This document shows, piece after piece, positions 51,024 through 58,893 of a stretch of 64,000 nt of DNA (the first letter of the stretch is position 1; every line of letters begins with the position of its first letter). The notes beneath the pieces were generated by a model. The model searched no databases and was not told the origin of the DNA. It worked only from the letters and a program-made list of their open reading frames with translations. The DNA is taken from positions 124,001 through 188,000 of the forward strand of contig NZ_JACIIX010000004.1 in NCBI RefSeq assembly GCF_014205675.1, read 5' to 3'. Both the position numbers and the translations under genes were made by a program. The stretch comes from Novispirillum itersonii (GTDB lineage: Bacteria > Pseudomonadota > Alphaproteobacteria > Rhodospirillales > Rhodospirillaceae).

Positions 51024-51045
51024 CCCCCCCACCCCTACCCCACCC
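51024..51045 (-). promoter_or_regulatory. G-quadruplex-forming motif in the amidohydrolase leader
   Basis: The plus strand reads C7-A-C4-TA-C4-A-C3, so the minus strand has four G tracts (3, 4, 4 and 7 or more) with loops of 1, 2 and 1 bases. This fits the canonical G3+N1-7 rule. It lies 136 bases upstream of the amidohydrolase ATG on the coding strand of that operon. Confidence 0.75.
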
Positions 51046-51075
51046 GCGCGGATAGGTTCTTTTTGTTTTTATAAG

Positions 51076-51105
51076 CGTTCGTTTTTGTGCAAAAATATGC
51101 GAACG
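51076..51105. repeat. Inverted repeat CGTTCG...CGAACG
   Basis: The arms at 51076-51081 and 51100-51105 are exact reverse complements. Inside them TTTTT and AAAAA can also pair around GTGC, with a short bulge. It could be an operator or a promoter element in the divergent spacer. Confidence 0.4.
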
Positions 51106-51413
51106 AAATATAATTATCACACCAAGCCCCCTCTCCGGCGAATTTTCCATGACAGAAACCCGCCTTCGCCGCAGTAACTTCCTGAAAAACAACAAAATTC
51201 TCCGCTTTTGTCCTCAGGCCGGATCTGCGCCCACCCCAACGGGCGGCTCGTCAGAAGGTGAGTTTTCTGCTAAGACTTTGACGTAGCATAGAATAAAATT
51301 TCACTCTGCTTCGGGAAAGCTGGCCTGCCCGTCATCGCCGCCCCTAAAAGCCTCCTCCCGGATCCGTTCGGCGACGCGGGGCTTCTCACTGGAAACGGAC
51401 ATCGAATAAAGCC

Positions 51414-52838
51414 ATGAAGCGCGACCGCCACGCCAAGATTATCGCCACACTCGGCCCCGCCAGCTCGACCCCGCAGGCCATCGAAGCTCTGTTCCGCGCC
51501 GGTGCTGATGTGTTCCGCCTGAACTTCAGCCACGGAACCCACGACGATCACCGCGCCCGCTACGAGATGATCCGGCAGGTAGAAGCCTCCATTGGCCGAC
51601 CGATCGGCATTCTGCTCGACCTTCAGGGGCCGAAACTGCGTGTCGGTCAGTTCGCCGCCGGAAAAATCGAACTGGCTCCGGGGCAGGAGTTCCGCTTCGA
51701 TATGGATAAAACCCCGGGCGATGAAACCCGGGCCTGCCTGCCGCATCCGGAAATTTTCTCGATCATTCAGGTCGGCACCGAGCTGCTGCTGGATGATGGG
51801 AAGATCCGGGTGCGGGTGGAAAACCACGGCCCGGATTATGCCAACGTCCGCGTATTGACCGGGGGTCCGCTGTCGGACCGCAAGGGCCTGAACGTTCCGG
51901 GCGAAGCCCTGCCGATCTCCGCCCTGTCCGATAAGGACCGCAGCGATCTGGAATTCGGCCTGTCGCTGGGCGTGGACATTGTCGCTCTCAGCTTTGTCCA
52001 GCGCCCAGAAGACGTCGCCGAAGCCCGCAAGCTGGTTGCCGGGCGGGCATTGATCCTGTCCAAGCTCGAAAAGCCGCAGGCGATTGATTTCCTTGATGAG
52101 ATCGTCGAACTCTCCGATGCCATCATGGTTGCCCGCGGCGATCTCGGGGTTGAATGTCCGCCGGAAGTGGTTCCGATCCTGCAAAAGCGGATCATCGAGA
52201 CCTGCCGTCATCAAGGCAAGCCGGTGGTTGTCGCCACCCAGATGCTGGAAAGCATGATCAGTGCCCCGGCCCCGACCCGGGCCGAAGCGTCTGACGTTGC
52301 CACGGCTGTTTATGATGGCGCGGATGCGGTGATGCTGTCCGCCGAAACCGCTTCCGGGAAATATCCGCTCGAAGCGGTTTCGATCATGAACAAGATCATT
52401 TGCAGCGTTGAGCGGGATGGTTATTACCAGCGCATCATGGATGCCCGTGCCGAGGAGCCGGAAACCACAGCGGCTGACGCCATCTGCGCCGCCGCCCGTC
52501 AGGTCTCCGCCACCATCGGCGCCAAGGCGATTGTCACCTTCACGTCTTCCGGCTCGACAACCCTCCGCGCCGCCCGCCAGCGCCCGCCGGTGCCGATCCT
52601 GTGCCTGACAGCCGACATTAAGGTGGCCCGGCGTATGGCTCTGGTCTGGGGGGCCCACGGCGTGGTCACCGCCGACATCTCCTCCTTCGCCGATATGGTG
52701 CAGAGCGGATGCCGGATTGCCCACCGCGATGAATTTGCCCATGCCGGGGAACGGGTGGTGATTATTGCCGGGGTTCCGTTCGGCACGCCGGGCACCACCA
52801 ACATCCTTCGGATCGCCTGGATCTCTGACCAGCACTGA
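51414..52838 (+). CDS. pyk: Pyruvate kinase
   Basis: Pyk makes pyruvate and ATP from phosphoenolpyruvate and ADP. The 474-residue protein has the family signature IMVARGDLGVECPP, the KIIATLGPAS start, the RLNFSHGTHDDH segment with the phosphate-binding residues, and KPVVVATQMLESM. The C-terminal regulatory domain includes FTSSGSTT and PVPILCLTADIKVARR. No membrane or signal segments. It has its own promoter region and a hairpin after the stop codon. No sign of unusual regulation. Confidence 0.96.
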   Translation: MKRDRHAKIIATLGPASSTPQAIEALFRAGADVFRLNFSHGTHDDHRARYEMIRQVEASIGRPIGILLDLQGPKLRVGQFAAGKIELAPGQEFRFDMDKTPGDETRACLPHPEIFSIIQVGTELLLDDGKIRVRVENHGPDYANVRVLTGGPLSDRKGLNVPGEALPISALSDKDRSDLEFGLSLGVDIVALSFVQRPEDVAEARKLVAGRALILSKLEKPQAIDFLDEIVELSDAIMVARGDLGVECPPEVVPILQKRIIETCRHQGKPVVVATQMLESMISAPAPTRAEASDVATAVYDGADAVMLSAETASGKYPLEAVSIMNKIICSVERDGYYQRIMDARAEEPETTAADAICAAARQVSATIGAKAIVTFTSSGSTTLRAARQRPPVPILCLTADIKVARRMALVWGAHGVVTADISSFADMVQSGCRIAHRDEFAHAGERVVIIAGVPFGTPGTTNILRIAWISDQH

Positions 52839-52848
52839 CCCTGTTCCG

Positions 52849-52880
52849 GAAAGCGGCCACTCAGGCCGCTTTCTGTTTAT
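52849..52880 (+). terminator. Rho-independent terminator of pyk
   Basis: A 10-bp stem (52849-52858 with 52864-52873) is followed by a weak T run. It lies ten bases after the stop codon. Confidence 0.7.
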
Positions 52881-52899
52881 CCGGCGAATGCAGACAAAC

Positions 52900-52935
52900 A
52901 AAAAAGGCACAGGGCATATTCCCTGTGCCTTTTTT
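52900..52935. terminator. Bidirectional Rho-independent terminator
   Basis: A 15-bp stem (52900-52914 with 52921-52935), a six-base loop and A/T runs on both arms separate pyk from the converging secreted-protein gene. Confidence 0.9.
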
Positions 52936-52955
52936 ACGCTCCGGAAACCAGCCGG

Positions 52956-53573
52956 TCAGTGCGGCTTGGCAGCCTGATCAGCAGGCTTAGCAGCCGGTTT
53001 CGGCTTTGCCGCCGGCTTCGGCTGGGTCTTGGAGGCATCAGCCACCTTCACCGGCTTTTCAGGGGCTTTCTTCGGGGCTTCGGCCTTCCGCTGCTCGGTC
53101 TTGGTGCAGCGGCCAACTTCTGCCGGAACCGCGATCACTTCCCGGGCGAGGTCATCCACCTGATTGGCCGGCAGGGCAACAGCCTTGTGCAGCAGTTCCA
53201 GATTGCTTTCACAATAGCCCATCTGGGTCTGGGCCTGACTGGAGGCATCGTTGGCCAGACGGGTGATAAAACGGTCAAACTGGCGGCTGCTGTCCCCGCC
53301 GTAGGTCTTCTGGAACAGGGACCGCAGGCTCTGCGCATTCCCATTCAGCACCGAGTTATGCTTGCTGACGTAAGCGCCGTAGCTGTCCCGCAGCCCAAGG
53401 GAGTCATCACACTTCAGGGCGGCAACCATCAGCTGCACATGCATCTGGCGGATCTGAACCGCATTGCGGTCAGACGCGGACAGGCACTCCCCCGCCGATG
53501 CGAAGGCCGGGGCAGCGGCCGACATCAGGGATGCTGCAACGAACATGGCAGTAGCCACGGATTTCATGGTCAT
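52956..53573 (-). CDS. Secreted hypothetical protein with basic Lys/Pro/Ala tail
   Basis: The 205-residue precursor has a signal peptide (KSVATAMFVAASLMSAAAPAFAS, cleavage near AFA). A helical middle part of about 110 residues with three to four Cys follows (CLSASD, LKCDD, YCESN, GRCTK), which can form disulfides. The last 45 residues are a Lys/Pro/Ala tail with repeated PKPAAK, rather like an envelope-binding or disordered tail. AGGTGAG four bases before the ATG at 53573 sets the start. It is probably periplasmic. No family was recognised. It has its own promoter region opposite dapA. Confidence 0.65.
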   Translation of the reverse strand: MTMKSVATAMFVAASLMSAAAPAFASAGECLSASDRNAVQIRQMHVQLMVAALKCDDSLGLRDSYGAYVSKHNSVLNGNAQSLRSLFQKTYGGDSSRQFDRFITRLANDASSQAQTQMGYCESNLELLHKAVALPANQVDDLAREVIAVPAEVGRCTKTEQRKAEAPKKAPEKPVKVADASKTQPKPAAKPKPAAKPADQAAKPH

Positions 53574-53850
53574 CGGACTCACCTGTAGTCACCGGGTCAG
53601 GCATGGCAATTCAGGATCCTCTTTTACATGACTTTTGTCAGGCTGCAACCACCCGCCGCCATCAATTTGCTGCAAATCCGTACGATCAGCGGAAAAGCCA
53701 TTCCTGCCCGGCGAATCCATCGCCGCGCCCGATAGTCCGGGCGGAATGAACAAACGGTCGCGACCGGACACCTTCCGCTTGCCCCTGGCACCCGGCATGT
53801 TTATTGTTCATTCCCTTCAACCACCACTCCACGACCCAACGGAGTTCACC

Positions 53851-54729
53851 ATGCTGTTGCAAGGGTCCATTACAGCCCTCATTACCCCGTTCACCGCTGA
53901 CGGGGCCATTGACGCCAAGGCCTTCCAGGACTTTGTCGCCTGGCAGATAGCCGAAGGAACCGACGGCGTCGTGCCGGTCGGCACCACCGGGGAATCGCCT
54001 ACCCTCAGTCATGACGAGCACAAACGGGTCGTGGAACTGTGCATCGAAGTGGCCAAAGGGAAGGTGCCGGTGATCGCCGGGTCGGGTGCCAACAGCACCC
54101 ACGAGACGATTGACCTGACCCGCCATGCGCAGGAAGCGGGCGCCGATGCGGCGCTGCTGGTGGTTCCTTACTACAACAAACCGACGCAGGAAGGGCTGTA
54201 TCAGCACTTCAAGGCCGTCCATGATGCCACTGACATTCCGCTGGTGCTCTATAACATTCCGGGCCGCAGCGTCGTCGATATGTCGGTGGAAACGATGAAG
54301 CGTCTGGCAGATCTGCCGCGCATTGTCGGCGTCAAGGATGCCACTGCCGATCTCGCCCGCCCGCTGCGCACCCGCGTGGTGATCGGCACCGAGTTCATCC
54401 AGCTGTCCGGCGAGGATGCCACCGTCACCGCCTTTCTGGCGCAGGGCGGGCATGGCTGCATCTCCGTCACCTCCAACATCGCGCCCCGCCTGTGCGGCGA
54501 CCTGCACGATGCCTGGGCTGCCGGGGACTACGCCAAGGCCTTTGAGATCCGTGACCGGCTGATGGCGGTGCATGATGCCATGTTCTGCGAAACCAGCCCG
54601 GCCCCGGTGAAGTACGCCGCCAGCCTGCTGGGCAAGTGCACGGACTATGTGCGCCTGCCGATGCTGCCCGCCACCGAAGGCGCCCGCGCCAAGGTGCGGG
54701 AGGCGATGGAGCAGGCCGGTCTTCTGTAA
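53851..54729 (+). CDS. dapA: 4-hydroxy-tetrahydrodipicolinate synthase
   Basis: DapA condenses pyruvate with aspartate semialdehyde in lysine and diaminopimelate synthesis. The 292-residue protein has the Schiff-base Lys162 in IVGVKDATADL, Tyr134 in VLYNIPGRS, and the pyruvate-binding GTTGESPTLSHDEHKRV. The ATG at 53851 has GGAG seven bases upstream; the open frame reaches further back, to 53635, without support. smpB follows 37 bases later in the same direction. Confidence 0.96.
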   Translation: MLLQGSITALITPFTADGAIDAKAFQDFVAWQIAEGTDGVVPVGTTGESPTLSHDEHKRVVELCIEVAKGKVPVIAGSGANSTHETIDLTRHAQEAGADAALLVVPYYNKPTQEGLYQHFKAVHDATDIPLVLYNIPGRSVVDMSVETMKRLADLPRIVGVKDATADLARPLRTRVVIGTEFIQLSGEDATVTAFLAQGGHGCISVTSNIAPRLCGDLHDAWAAGDYAKAFEIRDRLMAVHDAMFCETSPAPVKYAASLLGKCTDYVRLPMLPATEGARAKVREAMEQAGLL

Positions 54730-54766
54730 AGTTCGTTTTCTTTCATAAAAGGTTTATCTGTACGCT

Positions 54767-55249
54767 ATGTCTGGCAGCGGCCTCATTACCACGGGCACCG
54801 TCGCGCAAAACCGGCGCGCCCGTCACGATTTCTCGATCGTTGAAACTTTCGAGGCCGGGATCGTGCTGACAGGGACTGAAGTCAAGTCCCTGCGGCACGG
54901 TCGTGCCAACGTCGCCGAGGCTTTTGCCGGGCGGAAGGACAGCCTTACGCCGGAAATCTGGCTGTATAACGCCTACATTCCGGAATACCAGTCCAAGACC
55001 CCCTTCAGCCATGAGACCCGTCGCCCGCGCAAACTGCTGATGCACAAGCGGGAGATCCGCCGCCTGCTGGCCGCGGTGGCGCGGGATGGTATGACCCTTG
55101 TGCCGATGTCGCTGTACTTCAACGACCGTGGCATGGCCAAGATCCAGATCGGCCTCGCCAAAGGTAAAAACAAGGTCGACAAACGGCAGTCCATCAAGGA
55201 ACGGGACTGGAACCGCCAGAAACAGCGGCTGATGCGCGATAAGGGCTAA
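54767..55249 (+). CDS. smpB: SsrA-binding protein SmpB
   Basis: SmpB delivers tmRNA to stalled ribosomes. The 160-residue protein has the typical [31 protein letters not shown] (given in two parts: [13 protein letters not shown] and [13 protein letters not shown]), then YIPEYQ and [16 protein letters not shown]. The C-terminal tail [17 protein letters not shown] is rich in Lys and Arg, as expected. The ribosome site is weak. tmRNA itself is not in this window. It follows dapA. Confidence 0.95.
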   Translation: MSGSGLITTGTVAQNRRARHDFSIVETFEAGIVLTGTEVKSLRHGRANVAEAFAGRKDSLTPEIWLYNAYIPEYQSKTPFSHETRRPRKLLMHKREIRRLLAAVARDGMTLVPMSLYFNDRGMAKIQIGLAKGKNKVDKRQSIKERDWNRQKQRLMRDKG

Positions 55250-55346
55250 CCCCCGGTCGCATCTGCGTGACAGCGTGACCGCCCGGCTGGACTTCCCCTG
55301 CCCCCGTGCCATTCTGAACGGGTTCCGCAGCAAGGACGCACCCGCC

Positions 55347-56009
55347 GTGACTGATGACGACACCGCCCCTCCGCCCCCGACAAAACTGACCGCCACCAAA
55401 ACCGACTGGGCCAGCAGCCGACGGGGCATCGCAGCCGCTGCCCCTGAACGCCAGAGGCTGCCTCCGGGACAACATCTTACCAGCAGCGGTCTGCCGATCC
55501 TTGATCTTGGCACCCAGCCTAATCTGGTTCCGGCGGACTGGGCCCTATCCTGTGGCGGGCTGGTCGATGCCCCCCTGCGCTGGTCCTGGGCAGATCTTCT
55601 GAAACAGCCACAGATAACACTGACCGCTGATATCCATTGCGTGACATCATGGAGCAGTTACGACAACACCTTCACCGGCGTGCCGTTCCGTCATTTCTTA
55701 CGGCAGATCCACCCCCGCGCCGGAGCCACTCACGCGATGCTCCGCAGTTTTGACGGTTATTCCACCAATCTGCCGCTCAGCGATCTGGACCGTGATGACG
55801 TCCTGATCTGTCACCAGTGGAATGGCAAGCCCTTACCGCGGGAAAACGGTGGCCCCGTCCGGCTTCTGGTACCCCATCTCTATTTCTGGAAAAGCGCAAA
55901 GTGGCTGCGGCACATCACGGTTATGGACCGGGATCAGCCGGGCTATTGGGAAGCCCGTGGATACCACATGCGCGGCGATCCGTGGCGGCAGGAGCGGTAC
56001 GGGGATTAA
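55347..56009 (+). CDS. Sulfite-oxidase-like molybdopterin oxidoreductase
   Basis: The 220-residue protein has the oxidoreductase molybdopterin-binding fold of the sulfite oxidase family. The Mo-binding Cys lies in ITLTADIHCVTSWSSYDN, followed by GVPFRHFLRQIHP and SFDGYSTNLPLSDL, then the VRLLVPHLYFWKSAKW segment. There is no Tat or Sec signal, so it probably works in the cytoplasm, unlike YedY/MsrP. The start at GTG 55347 has AAGGA ten bases upstream; an upstream GTG at 55275 is also in frame. The electron partner and substrate are unknown. Confidence 0.8.
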   Translation: MTDDDTAPPPPTKLTATKTDWASSRRGIAAAAPERQRLPPGQHLTSSGLPILDLGTQPNLVPADWALSCGGLVDAPLRWSWADLLKQPQITLTADIHCVTSWSSYDNTFTGVPFRHFLRQIHPRAGATHAMLRSFDGYSTNLPLSDLDRDDVLICHQWNGKPLPRENGGPVRLLVPHLYFWKSAKWLRHITVMDRDQPGYWEARGYHMRGDPWRQERYGD

Positions 56010-56154
56010 GTAAAAAAGAGAGCGGCACGCCATTCCACACAGGAAACGGCCGATGACGAAAATGGCGGCCGGTTGGCGAAAGCACTCCCCACCCAAAAGA
56101 ATGTCGGAGCGCTTTCCCCAGAAATCTCACGATCCACATTTGCAGATAAAAAGG

Positions 56155-56808
56155 TCAGCCATCAGCAAGGGCAGGCAAAAGCCCCGCCACCACAGCCTCG
56201 AACATCCCGACGGTCAGCCGCCCGGTGTTCACGTTATAGCGGGACGTATGATAGGTATCGGCCAGAACCATCCCATTCGGCAGGCGGTGCCGGGCCCCAT
56301 GCGCAAAAACGTACTCAGCCTTCCGCAGGGCGAGCGTGCTGAGAACGGCATCATGGGCGATCCGCCCCAGCGCCAGCAGCACCCGCAGATTTGGCATTGC
56401 TGCAATCTCGTCCTTCAGGAACGGACGGCAGGTTTTTTGCTCCTGCGGGGTTGGCTTATTCTCCGGCGGCACACAGCGGACCGCATTGGTGACCCGGGCC
56501 CGCAGCAGGGTCAGCCCATCCTGCGGGTCTGCCAGAAACTGCCCATCGGCCAGCCCGAACTTCAGCAGGGTCGGATACAGCAGTTCTCCGGCATAATCAC
56601 CGGTAAAGGGCCGACCGGTCCGGTTGGCTCCGCGCAGACCGGGGGCCAGCCCCACCACCAACAGCTCCGCCGTCAGCGGGCCAAAAGACGGAACCGGCGC
56701 ATTATGCCAGTCCGGCTGCGCCACCCGATGCCCGGCGATGAAATCCGCAAGGCGCGGACACAGGGCACAATCGCGCCCCGGACCGGCAAAGACACTGTCA
56801 GCAAACAT
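56155..56808 (-). CDS. Uracil-DNA glycosylase, family 5-like
   Basis: The 217-residue protein is a uracil-DNA glycosylase of the iron-sulfur type. It has CALCPRL near the N-terminus, GLAPGLRGANRTGRPFTGD (the active-site motif A of family 5/UDGb), AVRCVPPENKP and a late Cys. Four Cys can hold a 4Fe-4S cluster. The second active-site motif reads HTSRYN, where family members usually have HPS; Pro is replaced by Thr. It removes uracil and perhaps other bases. It lies five bases after the NYN gene and is probably co-transcribed with it. Confidence 0.85.
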   Translation of the reverse strand: MFADSVFAGPGRDCALCPRLADFIAGHRVAQPDWHNAPVPSFGPLTAELLVVGLAPGLRGANRTGRPFTGDYAGELLYPTLLKFGLADGQFLADPQDGLTLLRARVTNAVRCVPPENKPTPQEQKTCRPFLKDEIAAMPNLRVLLALGRIAHDAVLSTLALRKAEYVFAHGARHRLPNGMVLADTYHTSRYNVNTGRLTVGMFEAVVAGLLPALADG

Positions 56809-56813
56809 CAGGA

Positions 56814-57419
56814 TCAGCCCGCATCATCCGTTGACGGCTGCGGGGCCACCGCCGGACGCTCGGTCCGGTCCTCATGATTGACCCGGTAATTCTGGCGGGC
56901 AATCACCGGACCCAGCTCCTGAAGTTCCTGAAAGCTGTCGGCCTGTCGGCGAAGCTCATCGGCAACCATCGGCGGTTGGGACTTTATGGTCGAAACCACG
57001 GTGACCCGCACCCCTTTGCGCTGTACGGCCTCGACCAGACGGCGGAAATCCCCGTCGCCGGAAAACAGGACAATGTGATCGACATGCTCGGCCATTTCCA
57101 TCACATCGATGGCCAGCTCGATATCCATGCTGCCCTTGACCTTACGTCGCCCGGCCGCATCGGTGAACTCCTTGGTCGGCTTGGTGACCATGGTGTAACC
57201 ATTGTAATCCAGCCAATCTACCAGCGGGCGGATCGGCGAATACTCCTGATCTTCCACCAGAGCCGTGTAGTAAAAAGCCCGGATCAGTTGACCTTTCGCG
57301 GCAAAAAGTTCCAGCAAACGCTTGTAATCAATATCAAACCCCAGAGAGCGGGCGGCAGCATAAAGGTTGGATCCATCAATAAAAAGAGCAATCTTTTCCT
57401 GCGGATAGAAGATCATCAT
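56814..57419 (-). CDS. NYN-domain (LabA/DUF88) protein
   Basis: The 201-residue protein is a PIN-like NYN domain with the acidic metal-binding residues in IALFIDGSNLYAAAR, MDIELAIDVM and VLFSGDGDFRRLVEA. The C-terminal 40 residues after RRQADSFQEL are a polar tail. NYN proteins are thought to be RNases, but the target is unknown. It is upstream of the uracil-DNA glycosylase gene on the same strand, so the two probably share a transcript. Common in alphaproteobacteria in this place beside rpoZ and folK. Confidence 0.88.
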   Translation of the reverse strand: MMIFYPQEKIALFIDGSNLYAAARSLGFDIDYKRLLELFAAKGQLIRAFYYTALVEDQEYSPIRPLVDWLDYNGYTMVTKPTKEFTDAAGRRKVKGSMDIELAIDVMEMAEHVDHIVLFSGDGDFRRLVEAVQRKGVRVTVVSTIKSQPPMVADELRRQADSFQELQELGPVIARQNYRVNHEDRTERPAVAPQPSTDDAG

Positions 57420-57753
57420 AAACTCCGGTCAATATACATTGGTGACGAAAACGGGGGGATCCGAAAAGGGGAGCCGGATAACGGCAACCGCCCCTGCCTG
57501 TCTGTTGCCACACGAAAGATGGGCGTGACGGCTCGGTTGCTTCAATCGGTATCAGCGCAAGGCCGTCATCAAACCGCCGCAGGCCCGCCCCCCGCCTAAT
57601 GGCAAAGACATTAAAGCAAACCCGCGCGGCTGATACCAAGCGGCATAATAGTTATAGAGTAGGTTTACGTCCGGTCAAGGTCGGACCCCAAACATATTGC
57701 CCCAATGGACAGCCCACTCGCTTCCCGCCATACTCCGCCTCCATTTCCCCGCC
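57420..57753. other. Divergent spacer between NYN and folK
   Basis: The gap has no gene I can support. It holds a 9-bp inverted repeat, GGTATCAGC (57548-57556) and GCTGATACC (57629-57637), and a short AT-rich stretch around 57645-57665 that could contain the folK promoter. Confidence 0.4.
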
Positions 57754-58278
57754 ATGAGTTACCTGATGAAACTGATCGCGATCGGCGCCAATCTGCCAAG
57801 CCGGTATGGCACACCGCAAGAGGCCTGCCAGGCCGCACTGGCCCTGCTGGAAGCCACCGGAACCATTCAAGTCACCGCATGCTCGGGGTGGTGGGAAACC
57901 GCTCCGGTTCCGGCTTCCGATCAGCCTTGGTACGTCAATGGCGTTGCCGTGATTGAAACCGCACTCTCGGCATCAGACCTGCTCCATCAGCTGCACATGG
58001 TCGAGGCTGAGATGGGCCGGGTCCGTACCGTTGCCAATGCGGCCCGGGTGATCGACCTGGATCTGATCGCCTATGACCACGTCCTGTCCGATGACAGCCA
58101 CCTCCAGCTGCCGCATCCGCGCATGCATCTGCGGACCTTCGTTCTGGCGCCCTTGTGTGACATCGCCCCCGGATGGATTCATCCTGTTCTGCTGAAGGAT
58201 GCCCGCAGCCTGCTGAACGCCCTGCCCGCCGGGGAAAAGGGTCCGCAGGCCCTCAGGCGGGCCGCCCAGCCGGAATGA
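57754..58278 (+). CDS. folK: 2-amino-4-hydroxy-6-hydroxymethyldihydropteridine pyrophosphokinase
   Basis: FolK transfers pyrophosphate to the pterin in folate synthesis. The 174-residue protein has the ATP-binding opening LIAIGANLPSRYG, a PWYVNGVAVIET segment, the VEAEMGRVRT and RVIDLDLIAYD motifs with the two Asp residues, and LPHPRMHLRTFVLAPL. I start at the ATG at 57754 (MSYLMKLIAIG); the ATG at 57766 is also possible. The ribosome site is poor. rpoZ lies about 100 bases downstream with its own promoter. Confidence 0.93.
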   Translation: MSYLMKLIAIGANLPSRYGTPQEACQAALALLEATGTIQVTACSGWWETAPVPASDQPWYVNGVAVIETALSASDLLHQLHMVEAEMGRVRTVANAARVIDLDLIAYDHVLSDDSHLQLPHPRMHLRTFVLAPLCDIAPGWIHPVLLKDARSLLNALPAGEKGPQALRRAAQPE

Positions 58279-58302
58279 TCAATCCCCACCGTTGATGCAG
58301 AC

Positions 58303-58331
58303 TTGCATTCCGGGGGCACACGCGATATATA
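58303..58331 (+). promoter_or_regulatory. Candidate sigma-70 promoter of rpoZ-rsh
   Basis: TTGCAT (58303-58308) and TATATA (58326-58331) are separated by exactly 17 bases, 50 bases upstream of the rpoZ start. It is a strong match. Confidence 0.7.
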
Positions 58332-58380
58332 GCGCCTCTTGCAATATATTCCTGCGTCCAGGTTCCGGGAGTTTCCCCCT

Positions 58381-58755
58381 ATGGCTCGAGTTACCGTCGA
58401 GGACTGCGTCCTCAAGGTTCCCAACCGCTTCGATCTGGTGCTGCTGGCTGCCCAGCGTGCCCGCGAAATTTCCTCCGGCGGCGCCCTGACCGTGGACCGC
58501 GACAACGACAAAAATCCGGTCGTCTCCCTGCGTGAAATCGCTGAAGAGACCGTCGGCGTGGAAATCCTGCGTGAGTCTGTGGTCCAGAGCCTTCAGAAGC
58601 ACGTCGAGGTTGACGAACCGGAAGAAGACGATTTCGACAACCTGTCTCTTGATGTGGTCGGCGAACTCAGCGCCATGGTCGTCGCCGATACTGACGAAGA
58701 CCTGCTGACCATTCAGGACGAGCCGGATTCCGGCCCGATCGAGACCGAAGAATAA
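58381..58755 (+). CDS. rpoZ: RNA polymerase subunit omega
   Basis: Omega helps assemble RNA polymerase and binds ppGpp in many bacteria. The 124-residue protein has the family N-terminus [31 protein letters not shown] and then a conserved [13 protein letters not shown] segment. The tail is acidic (EEDDFDN..., TDEDL..), which is longer than in E. coli and typical of alphaproteobacteria. rsh, the ppGpp synthase gene, follows about 140 bases later after a terminator, so the two may still be read from separate promoters. Confidence 0.94.
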   Translation: MARVTVEDCVLKVPNRFDLVLLAAQRAREISSGGALTVDRDNDKNPVVSLREIAEETVGVEILRESVVQSLQKHVEVDEPEEDDFDNLSLDVVGELSAMVVADTDEDLLTIQDEPDSGPIETEE

Positions 58756-58781
58756 TCTGGCCGCATAGCCGGAACTGTCTG

Positions 58782-58813
58782 AAAAGCCGGGTGATCAGCA
58801 CCCGGCTTTTTTT
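58782..58813 (+). terminator. Rho-independent terminator of rpoZ
   Basis: A 12-bp stem (58782-58793 with 58799-58810), a five-base loop and seven T. It lies 26 bases after the rpoZ stop. Confidence 0.9.
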
Positions 58814-58893
58814 GTTTTCAGTCTCTTGCAGGATGCGCCATCCATCGTCACTATAGAGAGGTGACGCCCGGCGGAAGCGGAGATGCCCCACGA

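Larger units (their letters stand above)
50889..51413. other. Long divergent spacer with G-quadruplex and AT-rich palindrome
   Basis: The gap separates the amidohydrolase-ligase operon (minus) from pyk (plus). It holds the C-rich tract at 51024-51045 and the A/T-rich inverted repeat at 51076-51105. A 45-codon frame at 51149-51286 has no ribosome site and is not called. The pyk start itself has only a weak ribosome site. Confidence 0.6.

Noticed and set aside
51149-51286. 45-codon frame in the amidohydrolase-pyk spacer
   Set aside because: It has no ribosome-binding site, no recognisable motif and a composition unlike the neighbours. Probably chance.
57548-57637. 9-bp inverted repeat upstream of folK as a functional element
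   Set aside because: The arms are 72 bases apart, the spacer has no clear structure and the arms do not match a known operator.
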